A stretch of 28,231 bases of DNA from SIG622 sp045604705 (GTDB lineage Bacteria > Bacillota > Clostridia > Oscillospirales > CAG-382), in the NCBI GenBank assembly GCA_045604705.1, contig JAZUOO010000019.1, positions 1 through 28,231 of the forward strand, given 5' to 3'. This document shows, in pieces, positions 16,189 through 24,226 of this stretch. The notes under the pieces were generated by a model. The model made no database searches. It was not told where the DNA came from and was given only the letters and a program-made list of their open reading frames with translations. Position 1 is the first letter of the stretch, and the number at the start of each line of letters is the position of its first letter. The position numbers and the translations under genes were made by a program.

Positions 16189-16203
16189 CAGTGAACGGTG
16201 GTT
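16170..16203 (-). terminator. Hairpin downstream of clpX, probable terminator overlapping the next promoter
   Basis: Minus-strand AACCACCG and CGGTGGTT form a perfect 8-bp stem (16196-16203 with 16170-16177) around an 18-base loop. It starts 16 bases after the clpX stop. The flank TTGTGTTAT is a poor U-run, so termination may be partial. Confidence 0.55.
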
Positions 16204-16218
16204 TACTTATTATTCCAT

Positions 16219-17523
16219 TTATGCCGTTTCGGCTTTTTTCTCTTTTAATACTACCGTAGGTTCTGCCTTATCAGTAACAACCGCCTTGGTAATAATAACC
16301 TTTTCCGCATCCTCCATTGAGGGAACATCATACATAATACCGTTCATCATTTCCTCGGTAATCGCACGAAGTCCTCTCGCACCGGTCTTTCGCTCAAAGG
16401 CAAGGCTTGCAACAGCTTCAAGAGCATCATCCTCGAACTCAAGCTCCACACCGTCCATTGAGAACAGCTTTTTGTACTGTTTGAGAAGCGAATTTTTAGG
16501 CTCTGTGAGAATCTTTACAAGTGCATCCTTATCAAGAGGCTCAAGTGCCGTCACAACGGGAATTCTGCCCACAAGCTCGGGGATGAGTCCGTATTTTACA
16601 AGATCGTGTGCCTGAAGATTTTTCAGAAGCTCGCCGCCCATCTTTTCCTGCTTGCCCATAACGGAAGCACCAAAACCGATACCCTGCTTGCCTGCACGTT
16701 CTGCGATAAGCTCCTCAATTCCGTCAAAAGCACCGCCGCAAATAAATAGAATATTGGCGGTATCAATCTGTATAAACTCCTGTCCGGGATGCTTTCTTCC
16801 GCCCTGCGGAGGAACATTGGCAACAGTACCCTCAAGTATTTTCAGAAGTGCCTGCTGAACACCCTCTCCTGATACATCTCGGGTAATTGAACGGTTCTCG
16901 CTTCTTCTTGAAATCTTATCTATCTCATCTATATAAATAATACCCTTCTGTGCCTTTTCAACATCAAAGTCAACCGCCTGAATAAGAGGAAGAAGAATAT
17001 TCTCAACGTCCTCACCGACATAGCCTGCTTCCGTAAGAGTTGTCGCATCCGCAATGGCAAAGGGAACCTTCAGCATTTTAGCAAGATTCTGCGCAAGAAA
17101 TGTCTTTCCGACACCTGTTGGACCGAGAAGCAGAACATTACTCTTTTGAATCTCAACATCGTCCTCGGCAGCTTCGGATTTTTTCTTACCTTTCCTCGGC
17201 TTTGTATCCTGCTTTGAAAGAAGCCTCTTATAGTGATTGTAAACCGCAACCGCAAGAGCCTTTTTCGCCATATCCTGTCCGATTACATACTTGTCAAGGT
17301 GCTCCTTGATCTCACGAGGCTTGGGCAACGTTTCATAGCTCAGCTTGTCAGTCCCCTCACCATCCTCGGGAAGTCCGATGTCCTTATACTGTGCAAGAAT
17401 GTTATTGCAAAGATCAACACAGTCTTCACAAATGTTGACACCGCCCGGTCCCTTTATAAGATTCTTTACCTCTTCCTCGTTTCTTCCGCAAAAGGAACAG
17501 GTGCTTTTTTTATTCTGTGGCAT
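16219..17523 (-). CDS. clpX: ATP-dependent Clp protease unfoldase subunit ClpX
   Basis: This 434-aa AAA+ unfoldase feeds tagged proteins into ClpP. It has an N-terminal zinc domain (C9, C12, C32, C35), Walker A GPTGVGKT (134-141), pore loop GYVG (167-170), Walker B IYIDEIDK (196-203), the RKH loop (243-245) and the IGF loop that docks on ClpP (282-284). A Lys-rich insert lies at about 108-116. Start ATG has GGAG about 10 bases upstream. It follows clpP by 28 bases, so both subunits are co-transcribed. Confidence 0.98.
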   Translation of the reverse strand: MPQNKKSTCSFCGRNEEEVKNLIKGPGGVNICEDCVDLCNNILAQYKDIGLPEDGEGTDKLSYETLPKPREIKEHLDKYVIGQDMAKKALAVAVYNHYKRLLSKQDTKPRKGKKKSEAAEDDVEIQKSNVLLLGPTGVGKTFLAQNLAKMLKVPFAIADATTLTEAGYVGEDVENILLPLIQAVDFDVEKAQKGIIYIDEIDKISRRSENRSITRDVSGEGVQQALLKILEGTVANVPPQGGRKHPGQEFIQIDTANILFICGGAFDGIEELIAERAGKQGIGFGASVMGKQEKMGGELLKNLQAHDLVKYGLIPELVGRIPVVTALEPLDKDALVKILTEPKNSLLKQYKKLFSMDGVELEFEDDALEAVASLAFERKTGARGLRAITEEMMNGIMYDVPSMEDAEKVIITKAVVTDKAEPTVVLKEKKAETA

Positions 17524-17551
17524 ATCTCAATTGCTCCAAAATCTCAAATTT

Positions 17552-18136
17552 TCAGATTCTCTTATCAACAATCTTGTCAATAAGACCGTATTCAAGTGCC
17601 TGCTCTGCCGTCAGGAAGTTATCTCTGTCAGTATCAAGACAAACCTGCTCATATGTTTTCCCTGTCTGAGATGCGAGAATTCTATTCATCTTTTCCTTGA
17701 TTCTAAGGATATGATCTGCATGAATCTTAATATCGGAAGCCTGACCCTGCATACCGCCCAGAGGCTGATGGATCATAATTTCACTGTTGGGAAGCGAAAA
17801 TCTCTTACCCTTTGCGCCGGAGGAAAGCAAGAAAGCTCCCATGCTTGCCGCCATGCCGATACAGATTGTTGATACATCACACTTGATAAAATTCATCGTG
17901 TCATAAATCGCCATACCCGCAGAGATTGAACCTCCGGGACTGTTGATATAAAGACTAATATCCTTATCCGGATCTTTGGATTCAAGATAAAGAAGCTGTG
18001 CAACCACAAGGGAAGCGGTAACGTCATTTACTTCGTCGGCGAGGAAAATAATTCTGTCATTGAGAAGTCTCGAATAAATATCATAAGATCTCTCTCCTCT
18101 GCCTTCCTGTTCTACTACCATTGGTACAAGTGCCAT
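17552..18136 (-). CDS. clpP: ATP-dependent Clp protease proteolytic subunit ClpP
   Basis: This 194-aa serine peptidase forms the tetradecameric chamber used by ClpX. The catalytic triad is S98 (GMAASMGAF), H123 (IMIHQPLGG) and D172 (DTDRDNF). The N-terminal MALVPMVVEQEGRGER is typical, with processing expected near residues 6-12. The SD AGAAAGGA is 11 bases upstream of the ATG. No CtsR or CIRCE site is visible in the leader. Confidence 0.98.
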   Translation of the reverse strand: MALVPMVVEQEGRGERSYDIYSRLLNDRIIFLADEVNDVTASLVVAQLLYLESKDPDKDISLYINSPGGSISAGMAIYDTMNFIKCDVSTICIGMAASMGAFLLSSGAKGKRFSLPNSEIMIHQPLGGMQGQASDIKIHADHILRIKEKMNRILASQTGKTYEQVCLDTDRDNFLTAEQALEYGLIDKIVDKRI

Positions 18137-18378
18137 ATTAAAATCATTCCTTTCTTGTTAGGATTTTGGGGATAGACCGGAGAATCGAAGATTCGCCTTA
18201 AGAAATAGGTAAATCCAAATTTCCATCTTAAATTATTACCCCTAAGACTATTTTTATTCCAAATTAATCCAATTAATATCAAACCCACAAAAAATCAAAA
18301 ACGCCCCTTGTGAGATCGCCTTGGGTTGGCGTGCTTGCAACGGAATATGCTTGCCCTTAGCACAAACCCATACCCCGA
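18137..18378. other. clpP leader and upstream intergenic DNA
   Basis: The gap between clpP and tig is 532 bases. The first 160 bases from clpP are AT-rich and must hold the clpP promoter, but no pair of good hexamers was found. A small hairpin GAATC-CTT-GATTC type stem lies at 18182-18194 in the leader. From about 18312 to 18372 is a stretch with CGCC-TTGGGTT-GGCG followed by CAACG and GCACAAACCC that partly matches the repeat copies next to it and may be a decayed copy. Confidence 0.5.
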
Positions 18379-18491
18379 AGGAGTTCATCAGCTTGAATTT
18401 ATGGCGGATGAACGGGGTACCAACGCTGGCACTAAAGCCCCAACTTAAAGCAAACCTAAGTGGCGAGTGTGCCTGTCCGGGCTTCCTGGGC
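18379..18491 (+). repeat. Structured intergenic repeat, copy B
   Basis: The 5' hairpin GTTCATC/GATGAAC (18383-18389 with 18407-18413) has the TTGAATTTATG loop of copy A. The central pairing is GGCAC/GTGCC. The 3' hairpin GTCCGGG-CTT-CCTGGGC is at 18475-18491 with U-G and G-U wobbles. One A-G mismatch weakens the inner part of the first stem. It is separated from copy C by about 13 bases and is opposite in direction to the flanking tig and clpP genes. Confidence 0.85.
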
Positions 18492-18504
18492 ATTCCGATT
18501 GAAT

Positions 18505-18609
18505 GAGTTTGTCGCCGTGGGTTGGCGACAAACGGACAACAACGCGGGCACAAAAGTTCCTACATAAACCAAAACAGGTGCGCGAGTGTGCCTGTCCGGG
18601 CTCCCGGAC
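18505..18609 (+). repeat. Structured intergenic repeat, copy C
   Basis: The 5' hairpin GTTTGTCGCC/GGCGACAAAC (18507-18516 with 18524-18533) is perfect, yet differs from copies A and B at several paired positions on both arms. The central pairing is GGCACA/TGTGCC. The 3' hairpin GTCCGG-GCTC-CCGGAC (18594-18609) is perfect. The segments GCGGGCACAAAAG and GCGCGAGTGTGCC align with copies A and B. Confidence 0.85.
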
Positions 18610-18616
18610 ATAATAT

Positions 18617-18654
18617 GATTCCACCGATGCCGAATGATCAACAACAGTGGAATC
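18617..18654 (-). terminator. Hairpin downstream of tig, probable terminator
   Basis: Perfect 8-bp stem GATTCCAC/GTGGAATC starting 14 bases after the tig stop, with a 22-base loop. The minus-strand 3' flank (ATATTATG) is not a U-run, so termination strength is uncertain. It abuts repeat copy C. Confidence 0.45.
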
Positions 18655-18668
18655 TTACTTTTATTGAA

Positions 18669-20117
18669 TTATTCGGCGTCAACTTTAGGTTCTTCGTCAG
18701 CCTTTGTTTCTGTCTTCTTCTTTCTGGGAGCTCTCTTCTTGGGAGCAGGCTTTTCTTCTGTTACCTCAGCAGCTGCCTTTGCAGCCTCTGCCTTTGCAGC
18801 TTCCTCAGCCTGGAGCTCTGCTGCTGTTACTGTTCTTTCCGTAACCTTTGCAGCCGCCTTTACGATGTCAAACGCCTTTATGGACTGAACCTCTTCTTCA
18901 AGATTTTCAGCGGGAAGACTCTTCTTAACTTCCTCAACCTTCATGTTGTATGCGTTTGCGATTTCTTCGTATCTCTTTTCAACATCTTCTTCGCTTGCCT
19001 TAACATCCTCTGCCTTGATGATTTCTTCAAGAGCAAGGTTCTTCTTAACGTTTACTTCAGCGATCGGCTTGTACTGCTCCTTGATGCTGTCAAGTGTCAT
19101 ACCTGTGTACTGGATAAGCATATCAAGGCTGAGTCCCTGCTGACGGAGATTGAGGTCATATTCACGAACAAGAAGCTCAACTTCCTTATCGTACATAACC
19201 TGGGGGATTTCAGCTTCAACTATCTTTGCAAGCTCTTCGGAAAGATCAGCGGAAAGCTTTCTGTCAGCTTCATCGGCATTTCTCTTTTCCATCTTCGCCT
19301 TGATGTCAGCCTTGTACTCAGCGAGTGTGTCAAATTCGGAAGCATCCTTTGCAAATTCATCGTCAAGCTCGGGAAGCTCTTCCTTTTCAATCTTGTGAAG
19401 AACTACCTTGAACTGTGCATCCTTGCCCTTGAGTTCTTCTGCATGGTATTCTTCGGGGAACTTTACGTTAACTTCAAAAGCTTCGTCGGAAACAGACTTA
19501 CCAACAATCTGATCTTCAAATCCGGGAATGAAAGCTCCTGAACCGAGTGTAAGCTTGTGACCTTCAGCCTTGCCGCCGTCAAAGGGAATACCGTCAACAA
19601 AACCTTCGTAGTCGATGGTTGTGATGTCACCGTTCTCTGCAGCTCTGTCCGTAACTTCGATTGTTCTTGCATATCTCTTCTGAATGTTTGCGAGTTCTGC
19701 ATCTACTTCTGCATCTTCAACGGATACAGTTGTCTTTGTAGCAGCAATGCCCTTGTAGGAGCCGAGCTTAACGTCAGGTCTTCTTGTAAATGTAACCTTA
19801 ACTACTACGCCCTCTTCGTTGTCGAAATCAACATCGGAAATCTCGGGAGTAGCAACAGGCTTGAATCCGCACTCTGCGATAGCCGCATCCGCTTCAGCGG
19901 GAGCAATAGCATTGAGAGCAGGCTCATAGAATACACCCTTGCCGTACATCTTTTCGATGATTGCCTTGGGAGCCTTACCTTTTCTGAAGCCGGGAATCTG
20001 AATCTTCTTAACTTCCTTCTTGTAGGCATCGAGCACTGCCTTGTTGAATCTTTCTCTTTCGATAAGCAGTGTGACTTCAACAGTGTTTACAGCTGTTTCC
20101 TGTGTGTTCTTAAGCAT
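18669..20117 (-). CDS. tig: Trigger factor (ribosome-associated chaperone/prolyl isomerase)
   Basis: This 482-aa chaperone binds uL23 at the exit tunnel and shields nascent chains. It has the ribosome-binding motif GFRKGKAP (43-50), a central FKBP-type PPIase domain with TIDYEGFVDG and GSGAFIPGFEDQIVG (about 150-240), and a C-terminal helical substrate-binding domain. A low-complexity Ala/Glu/Lys/Pro tail (about 436-482) extends past the usual length. ATG 20117 is chosen because GGAGGAATAAAG precedes it; an in-frame upstream codon at 20156 has no SD. It heads the tig-clpP-clpX neighbourhood. Confidence 0.97.
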   Translation of the reverse strand: MLKNTQETAVNTVEVTLLIERERFNKAVLDAYKKEVKKIQIPGFRKGKAPKAIIEKMYGKGVFYEPALNAIAPAEADAAIAECGFKPVATPEISDVDFDNEEGVVVKVTFTRRPDVKLGSYKGIAATKTTVSVEDAEVDAELANIQKRYARTIEVTDRAAENGDITTIDYEGFVDGIPFDGGKAEGHKLTLGSGAFIPGFEDQIVGKSVSDEAFEVNVKFPEEYHAEELKGKDAQFKVVLHKIEKEELPELDDEFAKDASEFDTLAEYKADIKAKMEKRNADEADRKLSADLSEELAKIVEAEIPQVMYDKEVELLVREYDLNLRQQGLSLDMLIQYTGMTLDSIKEQYKPIAEVNVKKNLALEEIIKAEDVKASEEDVEKRYEEIANAYNMKVEEVKKSLPAENLEEEVQSIKAFDIVKAAAKVTERTVTAAELQAEEAAKAEAAKAAAEVTEEKPAPKKRAPRKKKTETKADEEPKVDAE

Positions 20118-20204
20118 CTTTATTCCTCCGTAATGTATCCGGAATTTGCCGGACACGAATAATAATATACTGAATTAAATATATGTATTCAATCTATCTA
20201 TTCT

Positions 20205-20232
20205 ATTTTACTCATTTTTTTCAATATGTCAA
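20205..20232 (-). promoter_or_regulatory. Promoter of tig
   Basis: The minus strand shows TTGACA (20227-20232, perfect), a 16-base spacer and TAAAAT (20205-20210). The leader is about 80 bases and contains a small TCCGG-caaatt-CCGGA hairpin just before the SD. Confidence 0.82.
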
Positions 20233-20275
20233 GAGCTTTTCGGATAAATCGTTATCTTGCACAACCTTTACACAA

Positions 20276-20980
20276 TTATACAATTTTCATTGGGCAAAAT
20301 TGCAAATAGTCGCAGGACACAAGATGAAGCTTCATACCATAAAAGTCCTTGTCCAGCTGGGATTCTGCAACTCCGTGCAAATGACCAAAGTAAACATTCT
20401 CTATCTCATGACGATAAAGTACGTTCATTATGTCATCATTCATGAAAGACCCGAATATCGGCGGATAGTGAAGAAACACAAGAATTTCGAAGTCCGGATG
20501 CTCACCTTTCAGCTTCTCACCCTCGGCAAGCGACATTTCAAGCCGCTGTGCTTCCCTCTTGATTATCTTCTCGTCCTCTTTTTTAACGCCTATCTCGTCT
20601 ATCCAGCCCCGTGTGCCGCAGATTATCTTACCGTCTGCGAAATACGCATTGTTAAAAAGAAAATTTATCGTCGTAAAGCCTTTATCTACGCAGAACCTGT
20701 TCATCTTGGTAACAGTGTCCCACCAATAGTCGTGGTTACCCTTACCTATAAGCTTTCTTCCGGGAAGCTCATTTATAAACCGTAAATCCGCTTCGACATT
20801 TGCAAGTCCCATAGCCCACGAAATATCTCCCGGGATCACAACCGTATCCTCATCCGTAATAAGTCTTATCCAATTCTCACGTATCCTCTCGGCATGATTC
20901 TCCCAATTTCTCCCAAATATGTCCATTGGCTTATCGGTACCGAAGGAAAGGTGCGTGTCTGAAATTGTAAACAGTGCCAT
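20276..20980 (-). CDS. Metallophosphoesterase (calcineurin-like)
   Basis: This 234-aa soluble two-metal phosphoesterase carries all motif blocks: DTH (8-10), GD (51-52), GNHD (81-84), H171 in HYPP and GHLHG (199-203). The substrate is not evident; relatives are annotated only as phosphohydrolases. The start ATG at 20980 fits the first motif (MALFTISDTH), though the SD (GTGAG) is weak. It lies upstream of the tig promoter on the same strand and is divergent from the DUF1540 gene. Confidence 0.92.
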   Translation of the reverse strand: MALFTISDTHLSFGTDKPMDIFGRNWENHAERIRENWIRLITDEDTVVIPGDISWAMGLANVEADLRFINELPGRKLIGKGNHDYWWDTVTKMNRFCVDKGFTTINFLFNNAYFADGKIICGTRGWIDEIGVKKEDEKIIKREAQRLEMSLAEGEKLKGEHPDFEILVFLHYPPIFGSFMNDDIMNVLYRHEIENVYFGHLHGVAESQLDKDFYGMKLHLVSCDYLQFCPMKIV

Positions 20981-21080
20981 AAGTCATCTCACTTTCGGAA
21001 AAAATTTGTCAAAAGCCGTATATTCAAGTTCCATTCTGCAATAATAAACATTGAAATAAATTTGCAAAAGAGGTACTTTT

Positions 21081-21287
21081 ATGAACAACGGATTCTTCGA
21101 TTCAGGTCTCTTCGGAGGTAACATCCCCCAACACATTCACGGCATAAGATGCGACGTCAAAAACTGCCTTTATCACGACGGCGACAATTACTGCACCGCC
21201 ACAAGAATAAACATAGGTCCAAGCTTTGCGTCCTCCTGCACCGATACCGTATGTGCAACCTTCAAACCAAAGTCAAAGAAAGACTGA
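21081..21287 (+). CDS. DUF1540 small cysteine-rich protein
   Basis: This 68-aa protein has the DUF1540 pattern: C24, C29, C38, C53 and C58 in the arrangement IRCDVKNCLYHDGDNYCTA...CTDTVCATF, suggesting a bound metal, probably zinc. An N-terminal Gly/Asn-rich 20 residues precede it. The SD AGAGGT is about 7 bases before the ATG. Function is unknown; such proteins are common in Clostridia. It is a single gene between divergent and convergent neighbours. Confidence 0.88.
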   Translation: MNNGFFDSGLFGGNIPQHIHGIRCDVKNCLYHDGDNYCTATRINIGPSFASSCTDTVCATFKPKSKKD

Positions 21288-21319
21288 TAATATAAAAATC
21301 AACAACATTCAAAGATACC

Positions 21320-21340
21320 GGCGTGTCGGGTCGTCACGCC
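21320..21340. repeat. GC-rich inverted repeat between DUF1540 gene and thrC
   Basis: GGCGTG and CACGCC (21320-21325 and 21335-21340) flank a 9-base loop, in an AT-rich gap between convergent genes. There is no T-run immediately after it on either strand. It may act as a bidirectional barrier or be a copy of a short palindromic repeat. Confidence 0.5.
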
Positions 21341-21369
21341 CTACATATTGCCAACGTTATATTTTTAAT

Positions 21370-22857
21370 TTATTTCGTAATGAATCTCTCAGCCGCCGCC
21401 CAAAGCTCTGCTGTTTCTTTGTCTACTGTTTCCTTAAAGCGTACCTCTGCTGTTTTAAGTCTTGCAAGAGGTGCAGGAATCTCTGTGGATGTAAGAGCAG
21501 AGAGCTTATCAAGACACTCAAACGCATTCTCGCTCGCATCTTCTCCGAGAGACTTTATAACATCATAAGGGAACTTGTAAGGACTTGCCGTGGAAGCGGT
21601 TACAACCTTAACGCCGTCATTCTTATAAGCATCAAGAGCCGCACCGATACCAACAGCCGTGTGAGGATCTACAATGTAGGAATATTCATCAAATATTGTC
21701 TTTATTGTCTTTGCTGTCTTTTCTTCGTCGCTGTAAAGACCTATGAAGTTCTTCTTTATTTCTGCAAAAACATCAGCTTCAACCGTGTACTTACCGTCGG
21801 CGGAAAGAGCAGCCATATACTTGCGTGTCTTTTCGGCACCTGCAACACAGTAAAGAAGTCTTTCGAGATTTGAAGAAATAAGAATATCCATAGACGGAGA
21901 CATTGTGGTATAAAACTCTCTGTTCCTGTCGTATGTTCCGGTTTCAAGGAAGTCGGTAAGAATATTGTTCTTGTTGGAAGCACAGATAAGATTTCTTATC
22001 GGAAGCCCCATTCTCTTTGCGAGATATGCCGCAAAAATGTTACCGAAGTTGCCCGTGGGAACCGCAACATCAATTTCATCACCGAGCTTTATGTCATCAC
22101 CTGTTACAAGGTCACAGTACGCGGAAATATAGTAAACAATCTGAGGTGCAAGTCTACCCCAGTTAATGGAATTAGCACTTGAAAGGAAATATCCCTTTGA
22201 GTTAAGTTCTTCCGCAATTGCCTTGTCGGAGAATATCTTTTTAACGCCTGTCTGTGCATCGTCAAAGTTACCGTTTATTGCACATACATATACATTGTCA
22301 CCCTTCTGTGATGCCATCTGAAGCTTCTGCATATCACTTACACCGTCGTTGGGGTAGAATACACAAATCTTAACTCTGTCAACATCGCAGTAACCCTCAA
22401 GAGCTGCCTTACCCGTATCACCACTTGTAGCAACGAGAATAACAGCCTGCCTCTTTTCACCCGTCTTATCAAGAGCCATAGAGAGAAGTCTGGGCATTAT
22501 CTGAAGTGCCATATCCTTAAAAGCACAGGTAGGACCATGCCAGAGCTCAAGTACTCTCACATTGTCGCCGAGAGCACAAACCGGAGCCGCACCGCCGATA
22601 AACTTATCCTCGGAATAAGCCGCAGACGCAGCTCTTGCAAGCTCTTCCTTTGTGTAATCTGTAAGATAAAGGGAAAGAACCTCTGCCGCCCTCTCAATAT
22701 ATGACTTATCACAAAGTCCCTTAATGTAGTCAAGGCTTATTTCGGGAATGGATTCGGGCATAAAAAGTCCGCCGTCATCCGCAATACCCTGCTTTATAAC
22801 CTCGGCTGAAGTCTTTGCGATTTTTCTTCCCGTGTCTCTTGTACTGTAGTAATTCAT
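21370..22857 (-). CDS. thrC: Threonine synthase
   Basis: This 495-aa PLP enzyme converts O-phosphohomoserine to threonine. It shows the N-terminal YSTRDTG, the PLP lysine K114 in HGPTCAFKDMALQ, and the phosphate-binding SGDTGKAALEGY. ATG 22857 is preferred because AGAAAGGA lies 9 bases before it; the in-frame codon at 22881 has no SD. It is 46 bases after the dipeptidase gene with no terminator between, so it is probably the last gene of the lepB run. No other threonine-pathway gene is nearby. Confidence 0.97.
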   Translation of the reverse strand: MNYYSTRDTGRKIAKTSAEVIKQGIADDGGLFMPESIPEISLDYIKGLCDKSYIERAAEVLSLYLTDYTKEELARAASAAYSEDKFIGGAAPVCALGDNVRVLELWHGPTCAFKDMALQIMPRLLSMALDKTGEKRQAVILVATSGDTGKAALEGYCDVDRVKICVFYPNDGVSDMQKLQMASQKGDNVYVCAINGNFDDAQTGVKKIFSDKAIAEELNSKGYFLSSANSINWGRLAPQIVYYISAYCDLVTGDDIKLGDEIDVAVPTGNFGNIFAAYLAKRMGLPIRNLICASNKNNILTDFLETGTYDRNREFYTTMSPSMDILISSNLERLLYCVAGAEKTRKYMAALSADGKYTVEADVFAEIKKNFIGLYSDEEKTAKTIKTIFDEYSYIVDPHTAVGIGAALDAYKNDGVKVVTASTASPYKFPYDVIKSLGEDASENAFECLDKLSALTSTEIPAPLARLKTAEVRFKETVDKETAELWAAAERFITK

Positions 22858-22903
22858 TTTATATGTCCTTTCTTCCACCAAAGTGAAATGTGTTTTTTAC
22901 AAA

Positions 22904-23851
22904 TTAAAGATTATTTATATAGAAATTATAAGCATTGTTAAAGAAAATATCATCCACAACATTCTCGGGAATTCCGTCTTTTATAAACCACTCATAGAGC
23001 CTATAAATCTCCGAAACATCATGTATATGTTCACTCATCTTAGTGCCGTCCCAGTCGCAACCGAGGCATACGGTCTTTTCACCGCCATGCTCAAGACAGT
23101 AATAAACGTGTGCGGCAAGCTCGCCCAAAAAATCATCCTCAAGAGTAACCGATCTTTCCATGTATTTCAGATTAACGTGTGAACTGCTGAAATTAAGCCC
23201 GACTATACCACCTCTTTTTATAATCTGCTCGAGCTGCTCCTTGTCAAGATTTCTGCCGTGAGAGCATATCTCAATATAATTTGAATGCGAAGCAATAATC
23301 GGCTTTTCCGTATTCTCAACGGCATCCCAAAAGCTCTTTTGAGACATATGTGAAACATCAACAATAATGCCAAGTCTTTCACATTCACGAACAACTTCTT
23401 TTCCGAAATCGGTAAGTCCAAGCTCTGTATCCCATGCACCGCCGATATGACTCTCACCACCCCAAACGGGAAGAATATGGCGTATTCCCATATCGTAAAA
23501 CAGCTGCAATCTGTCAAGGTGTCCTGCAATAAGCCTTACATCCTCAATAGCCTTAACAGCACCGAATTTCCCATCGGATGCACATTTCTTTATATCATCC
23601 GAGTTTTTGCACAACCTCACCTTATCCGAATACCTTTCCATAAGTCCGTCATAATAAGGCGAGCTTTTCAGAAATTCCTCATAGCAGTCAGTATCGCTTT
23701 TATCCTTATCGCTGAAAAAAGCACTTACAAAAATCTTCTTTTCAAACTTCTCGACTTTCCCCAACGAAACATGAGTCACATCATTATACAAATCCAATTT
23801 TTGTCTGAACAAATCATATGGAGTATCGCTGTGTATATCAAATATATTCAT
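22904..23851 (-). CDS. Membrane dipeptidase family (M19) metallopeptidase
   Basis: This 315-aa dizinc peptidase is of the renal dipeptidase type, predicted to cleave dipeptides. Metal-site motifs are HSD near the N-terminus (7-9), DVSHMS, ASHSN and GCDWDG (usually GSDFDG in the family). There is no signal peptide or membrane segment, so it is cytoplasmic here. The SD CGGAGG is only 4-5 bases from the ATG. It lies 12 bases after yraN. Confidence 0.93.
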   Translation of the reverse strand: MNIFDIHSDTPYDLFRQKLDLYNDVTHVSLGKVEKFEKKIFVSAFFSDKDKSDTDCYEEFLKSSPYYDGLMERYSDKVRLCKNSDDIKKCASDGKFGAVKAIEDVRLIAGHLDRLQLFYDMGIRHILPVWGGESHIGGAWDTELGLTDFGKEVVRECERLGIIVDVSHMSQKSFWDAVENTEKPIIASHSNYIEICSHGRNLDKEQLEQIIKRGGIVGLNFSSSHVNLKYMERSVTLEDDFLGELAAHVYYCLEHGGEKTVCLGCDWDGTKMSEHIHDVSEIYRLYEWFIKDGIPENVVDDIFFNNAYNFYINNL

Positions 23852-23863
23852 GCTTCCTCCGAA

Positions 23864-24226
23864 TCAGAAAATAATATTCTTACTGTGTCTGACCTTTGGC
23901 TGTTCTCCGTCTTCGGGGAAATATATGTCAACAAGATCAAATCTCGCCCTCATTTCCGAAGCACTCTCGTTTTTATCAAGCACGAATTTTTCCGCCGCAG
24001 ATACAAGAAACGCACATTTCCGCACGTCAACAGCCTCGGCACCTGAATAATCGTCACCGATTCTCGTCTTTACCTCAACAAAAACAAGAGCGTCCGAATC
24101 CTTTGCGATTATGTCTATCTCTCCGCCTCTGACGGTGTAATTCCTTTCAAGTATCTCATAGCCGAGGCTTTGCAGATATTCCGCCGCAATGTCCTCGCCG
24201 AGATTTCCCTTTTCTCTGTTTGTCAT
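23864..24226 (-). CDS. YraN family protein (UPF0102), predicted endonuclease fold
   Basis: This 120-aa protein has the restriction-endonuclease-like core GEDIAAEYLQSLGYEILERNY, then GGEIDIIAKD...LVFVEVKTR, that is E...D...ExK. The biological role is unknown; the family is often next to rnhB, as here. ATG overlaps the rnhB stop by 4 bases (ATGA), so translation is coupled. Confidence 0.95.
   Translation of the reverse strand: MTNREKGNLGEDIAAEYLQSLGYEILERNYTVRGGEIDIIAKDSDALVFVEVKTRIGDDYSGAEAVDVRKCAFLVSAAEKFVLDKNESASEMRARFDLVDIYFPEDGEQPKVRHSKNIIF

Noticed and set aside
18254..18644. Short ORFs on both strands across the clpP-tig gap
   Set aside because: They lie within the structured repeats, have no SD, and share peptide resemblance only because the repeats resemble each other.
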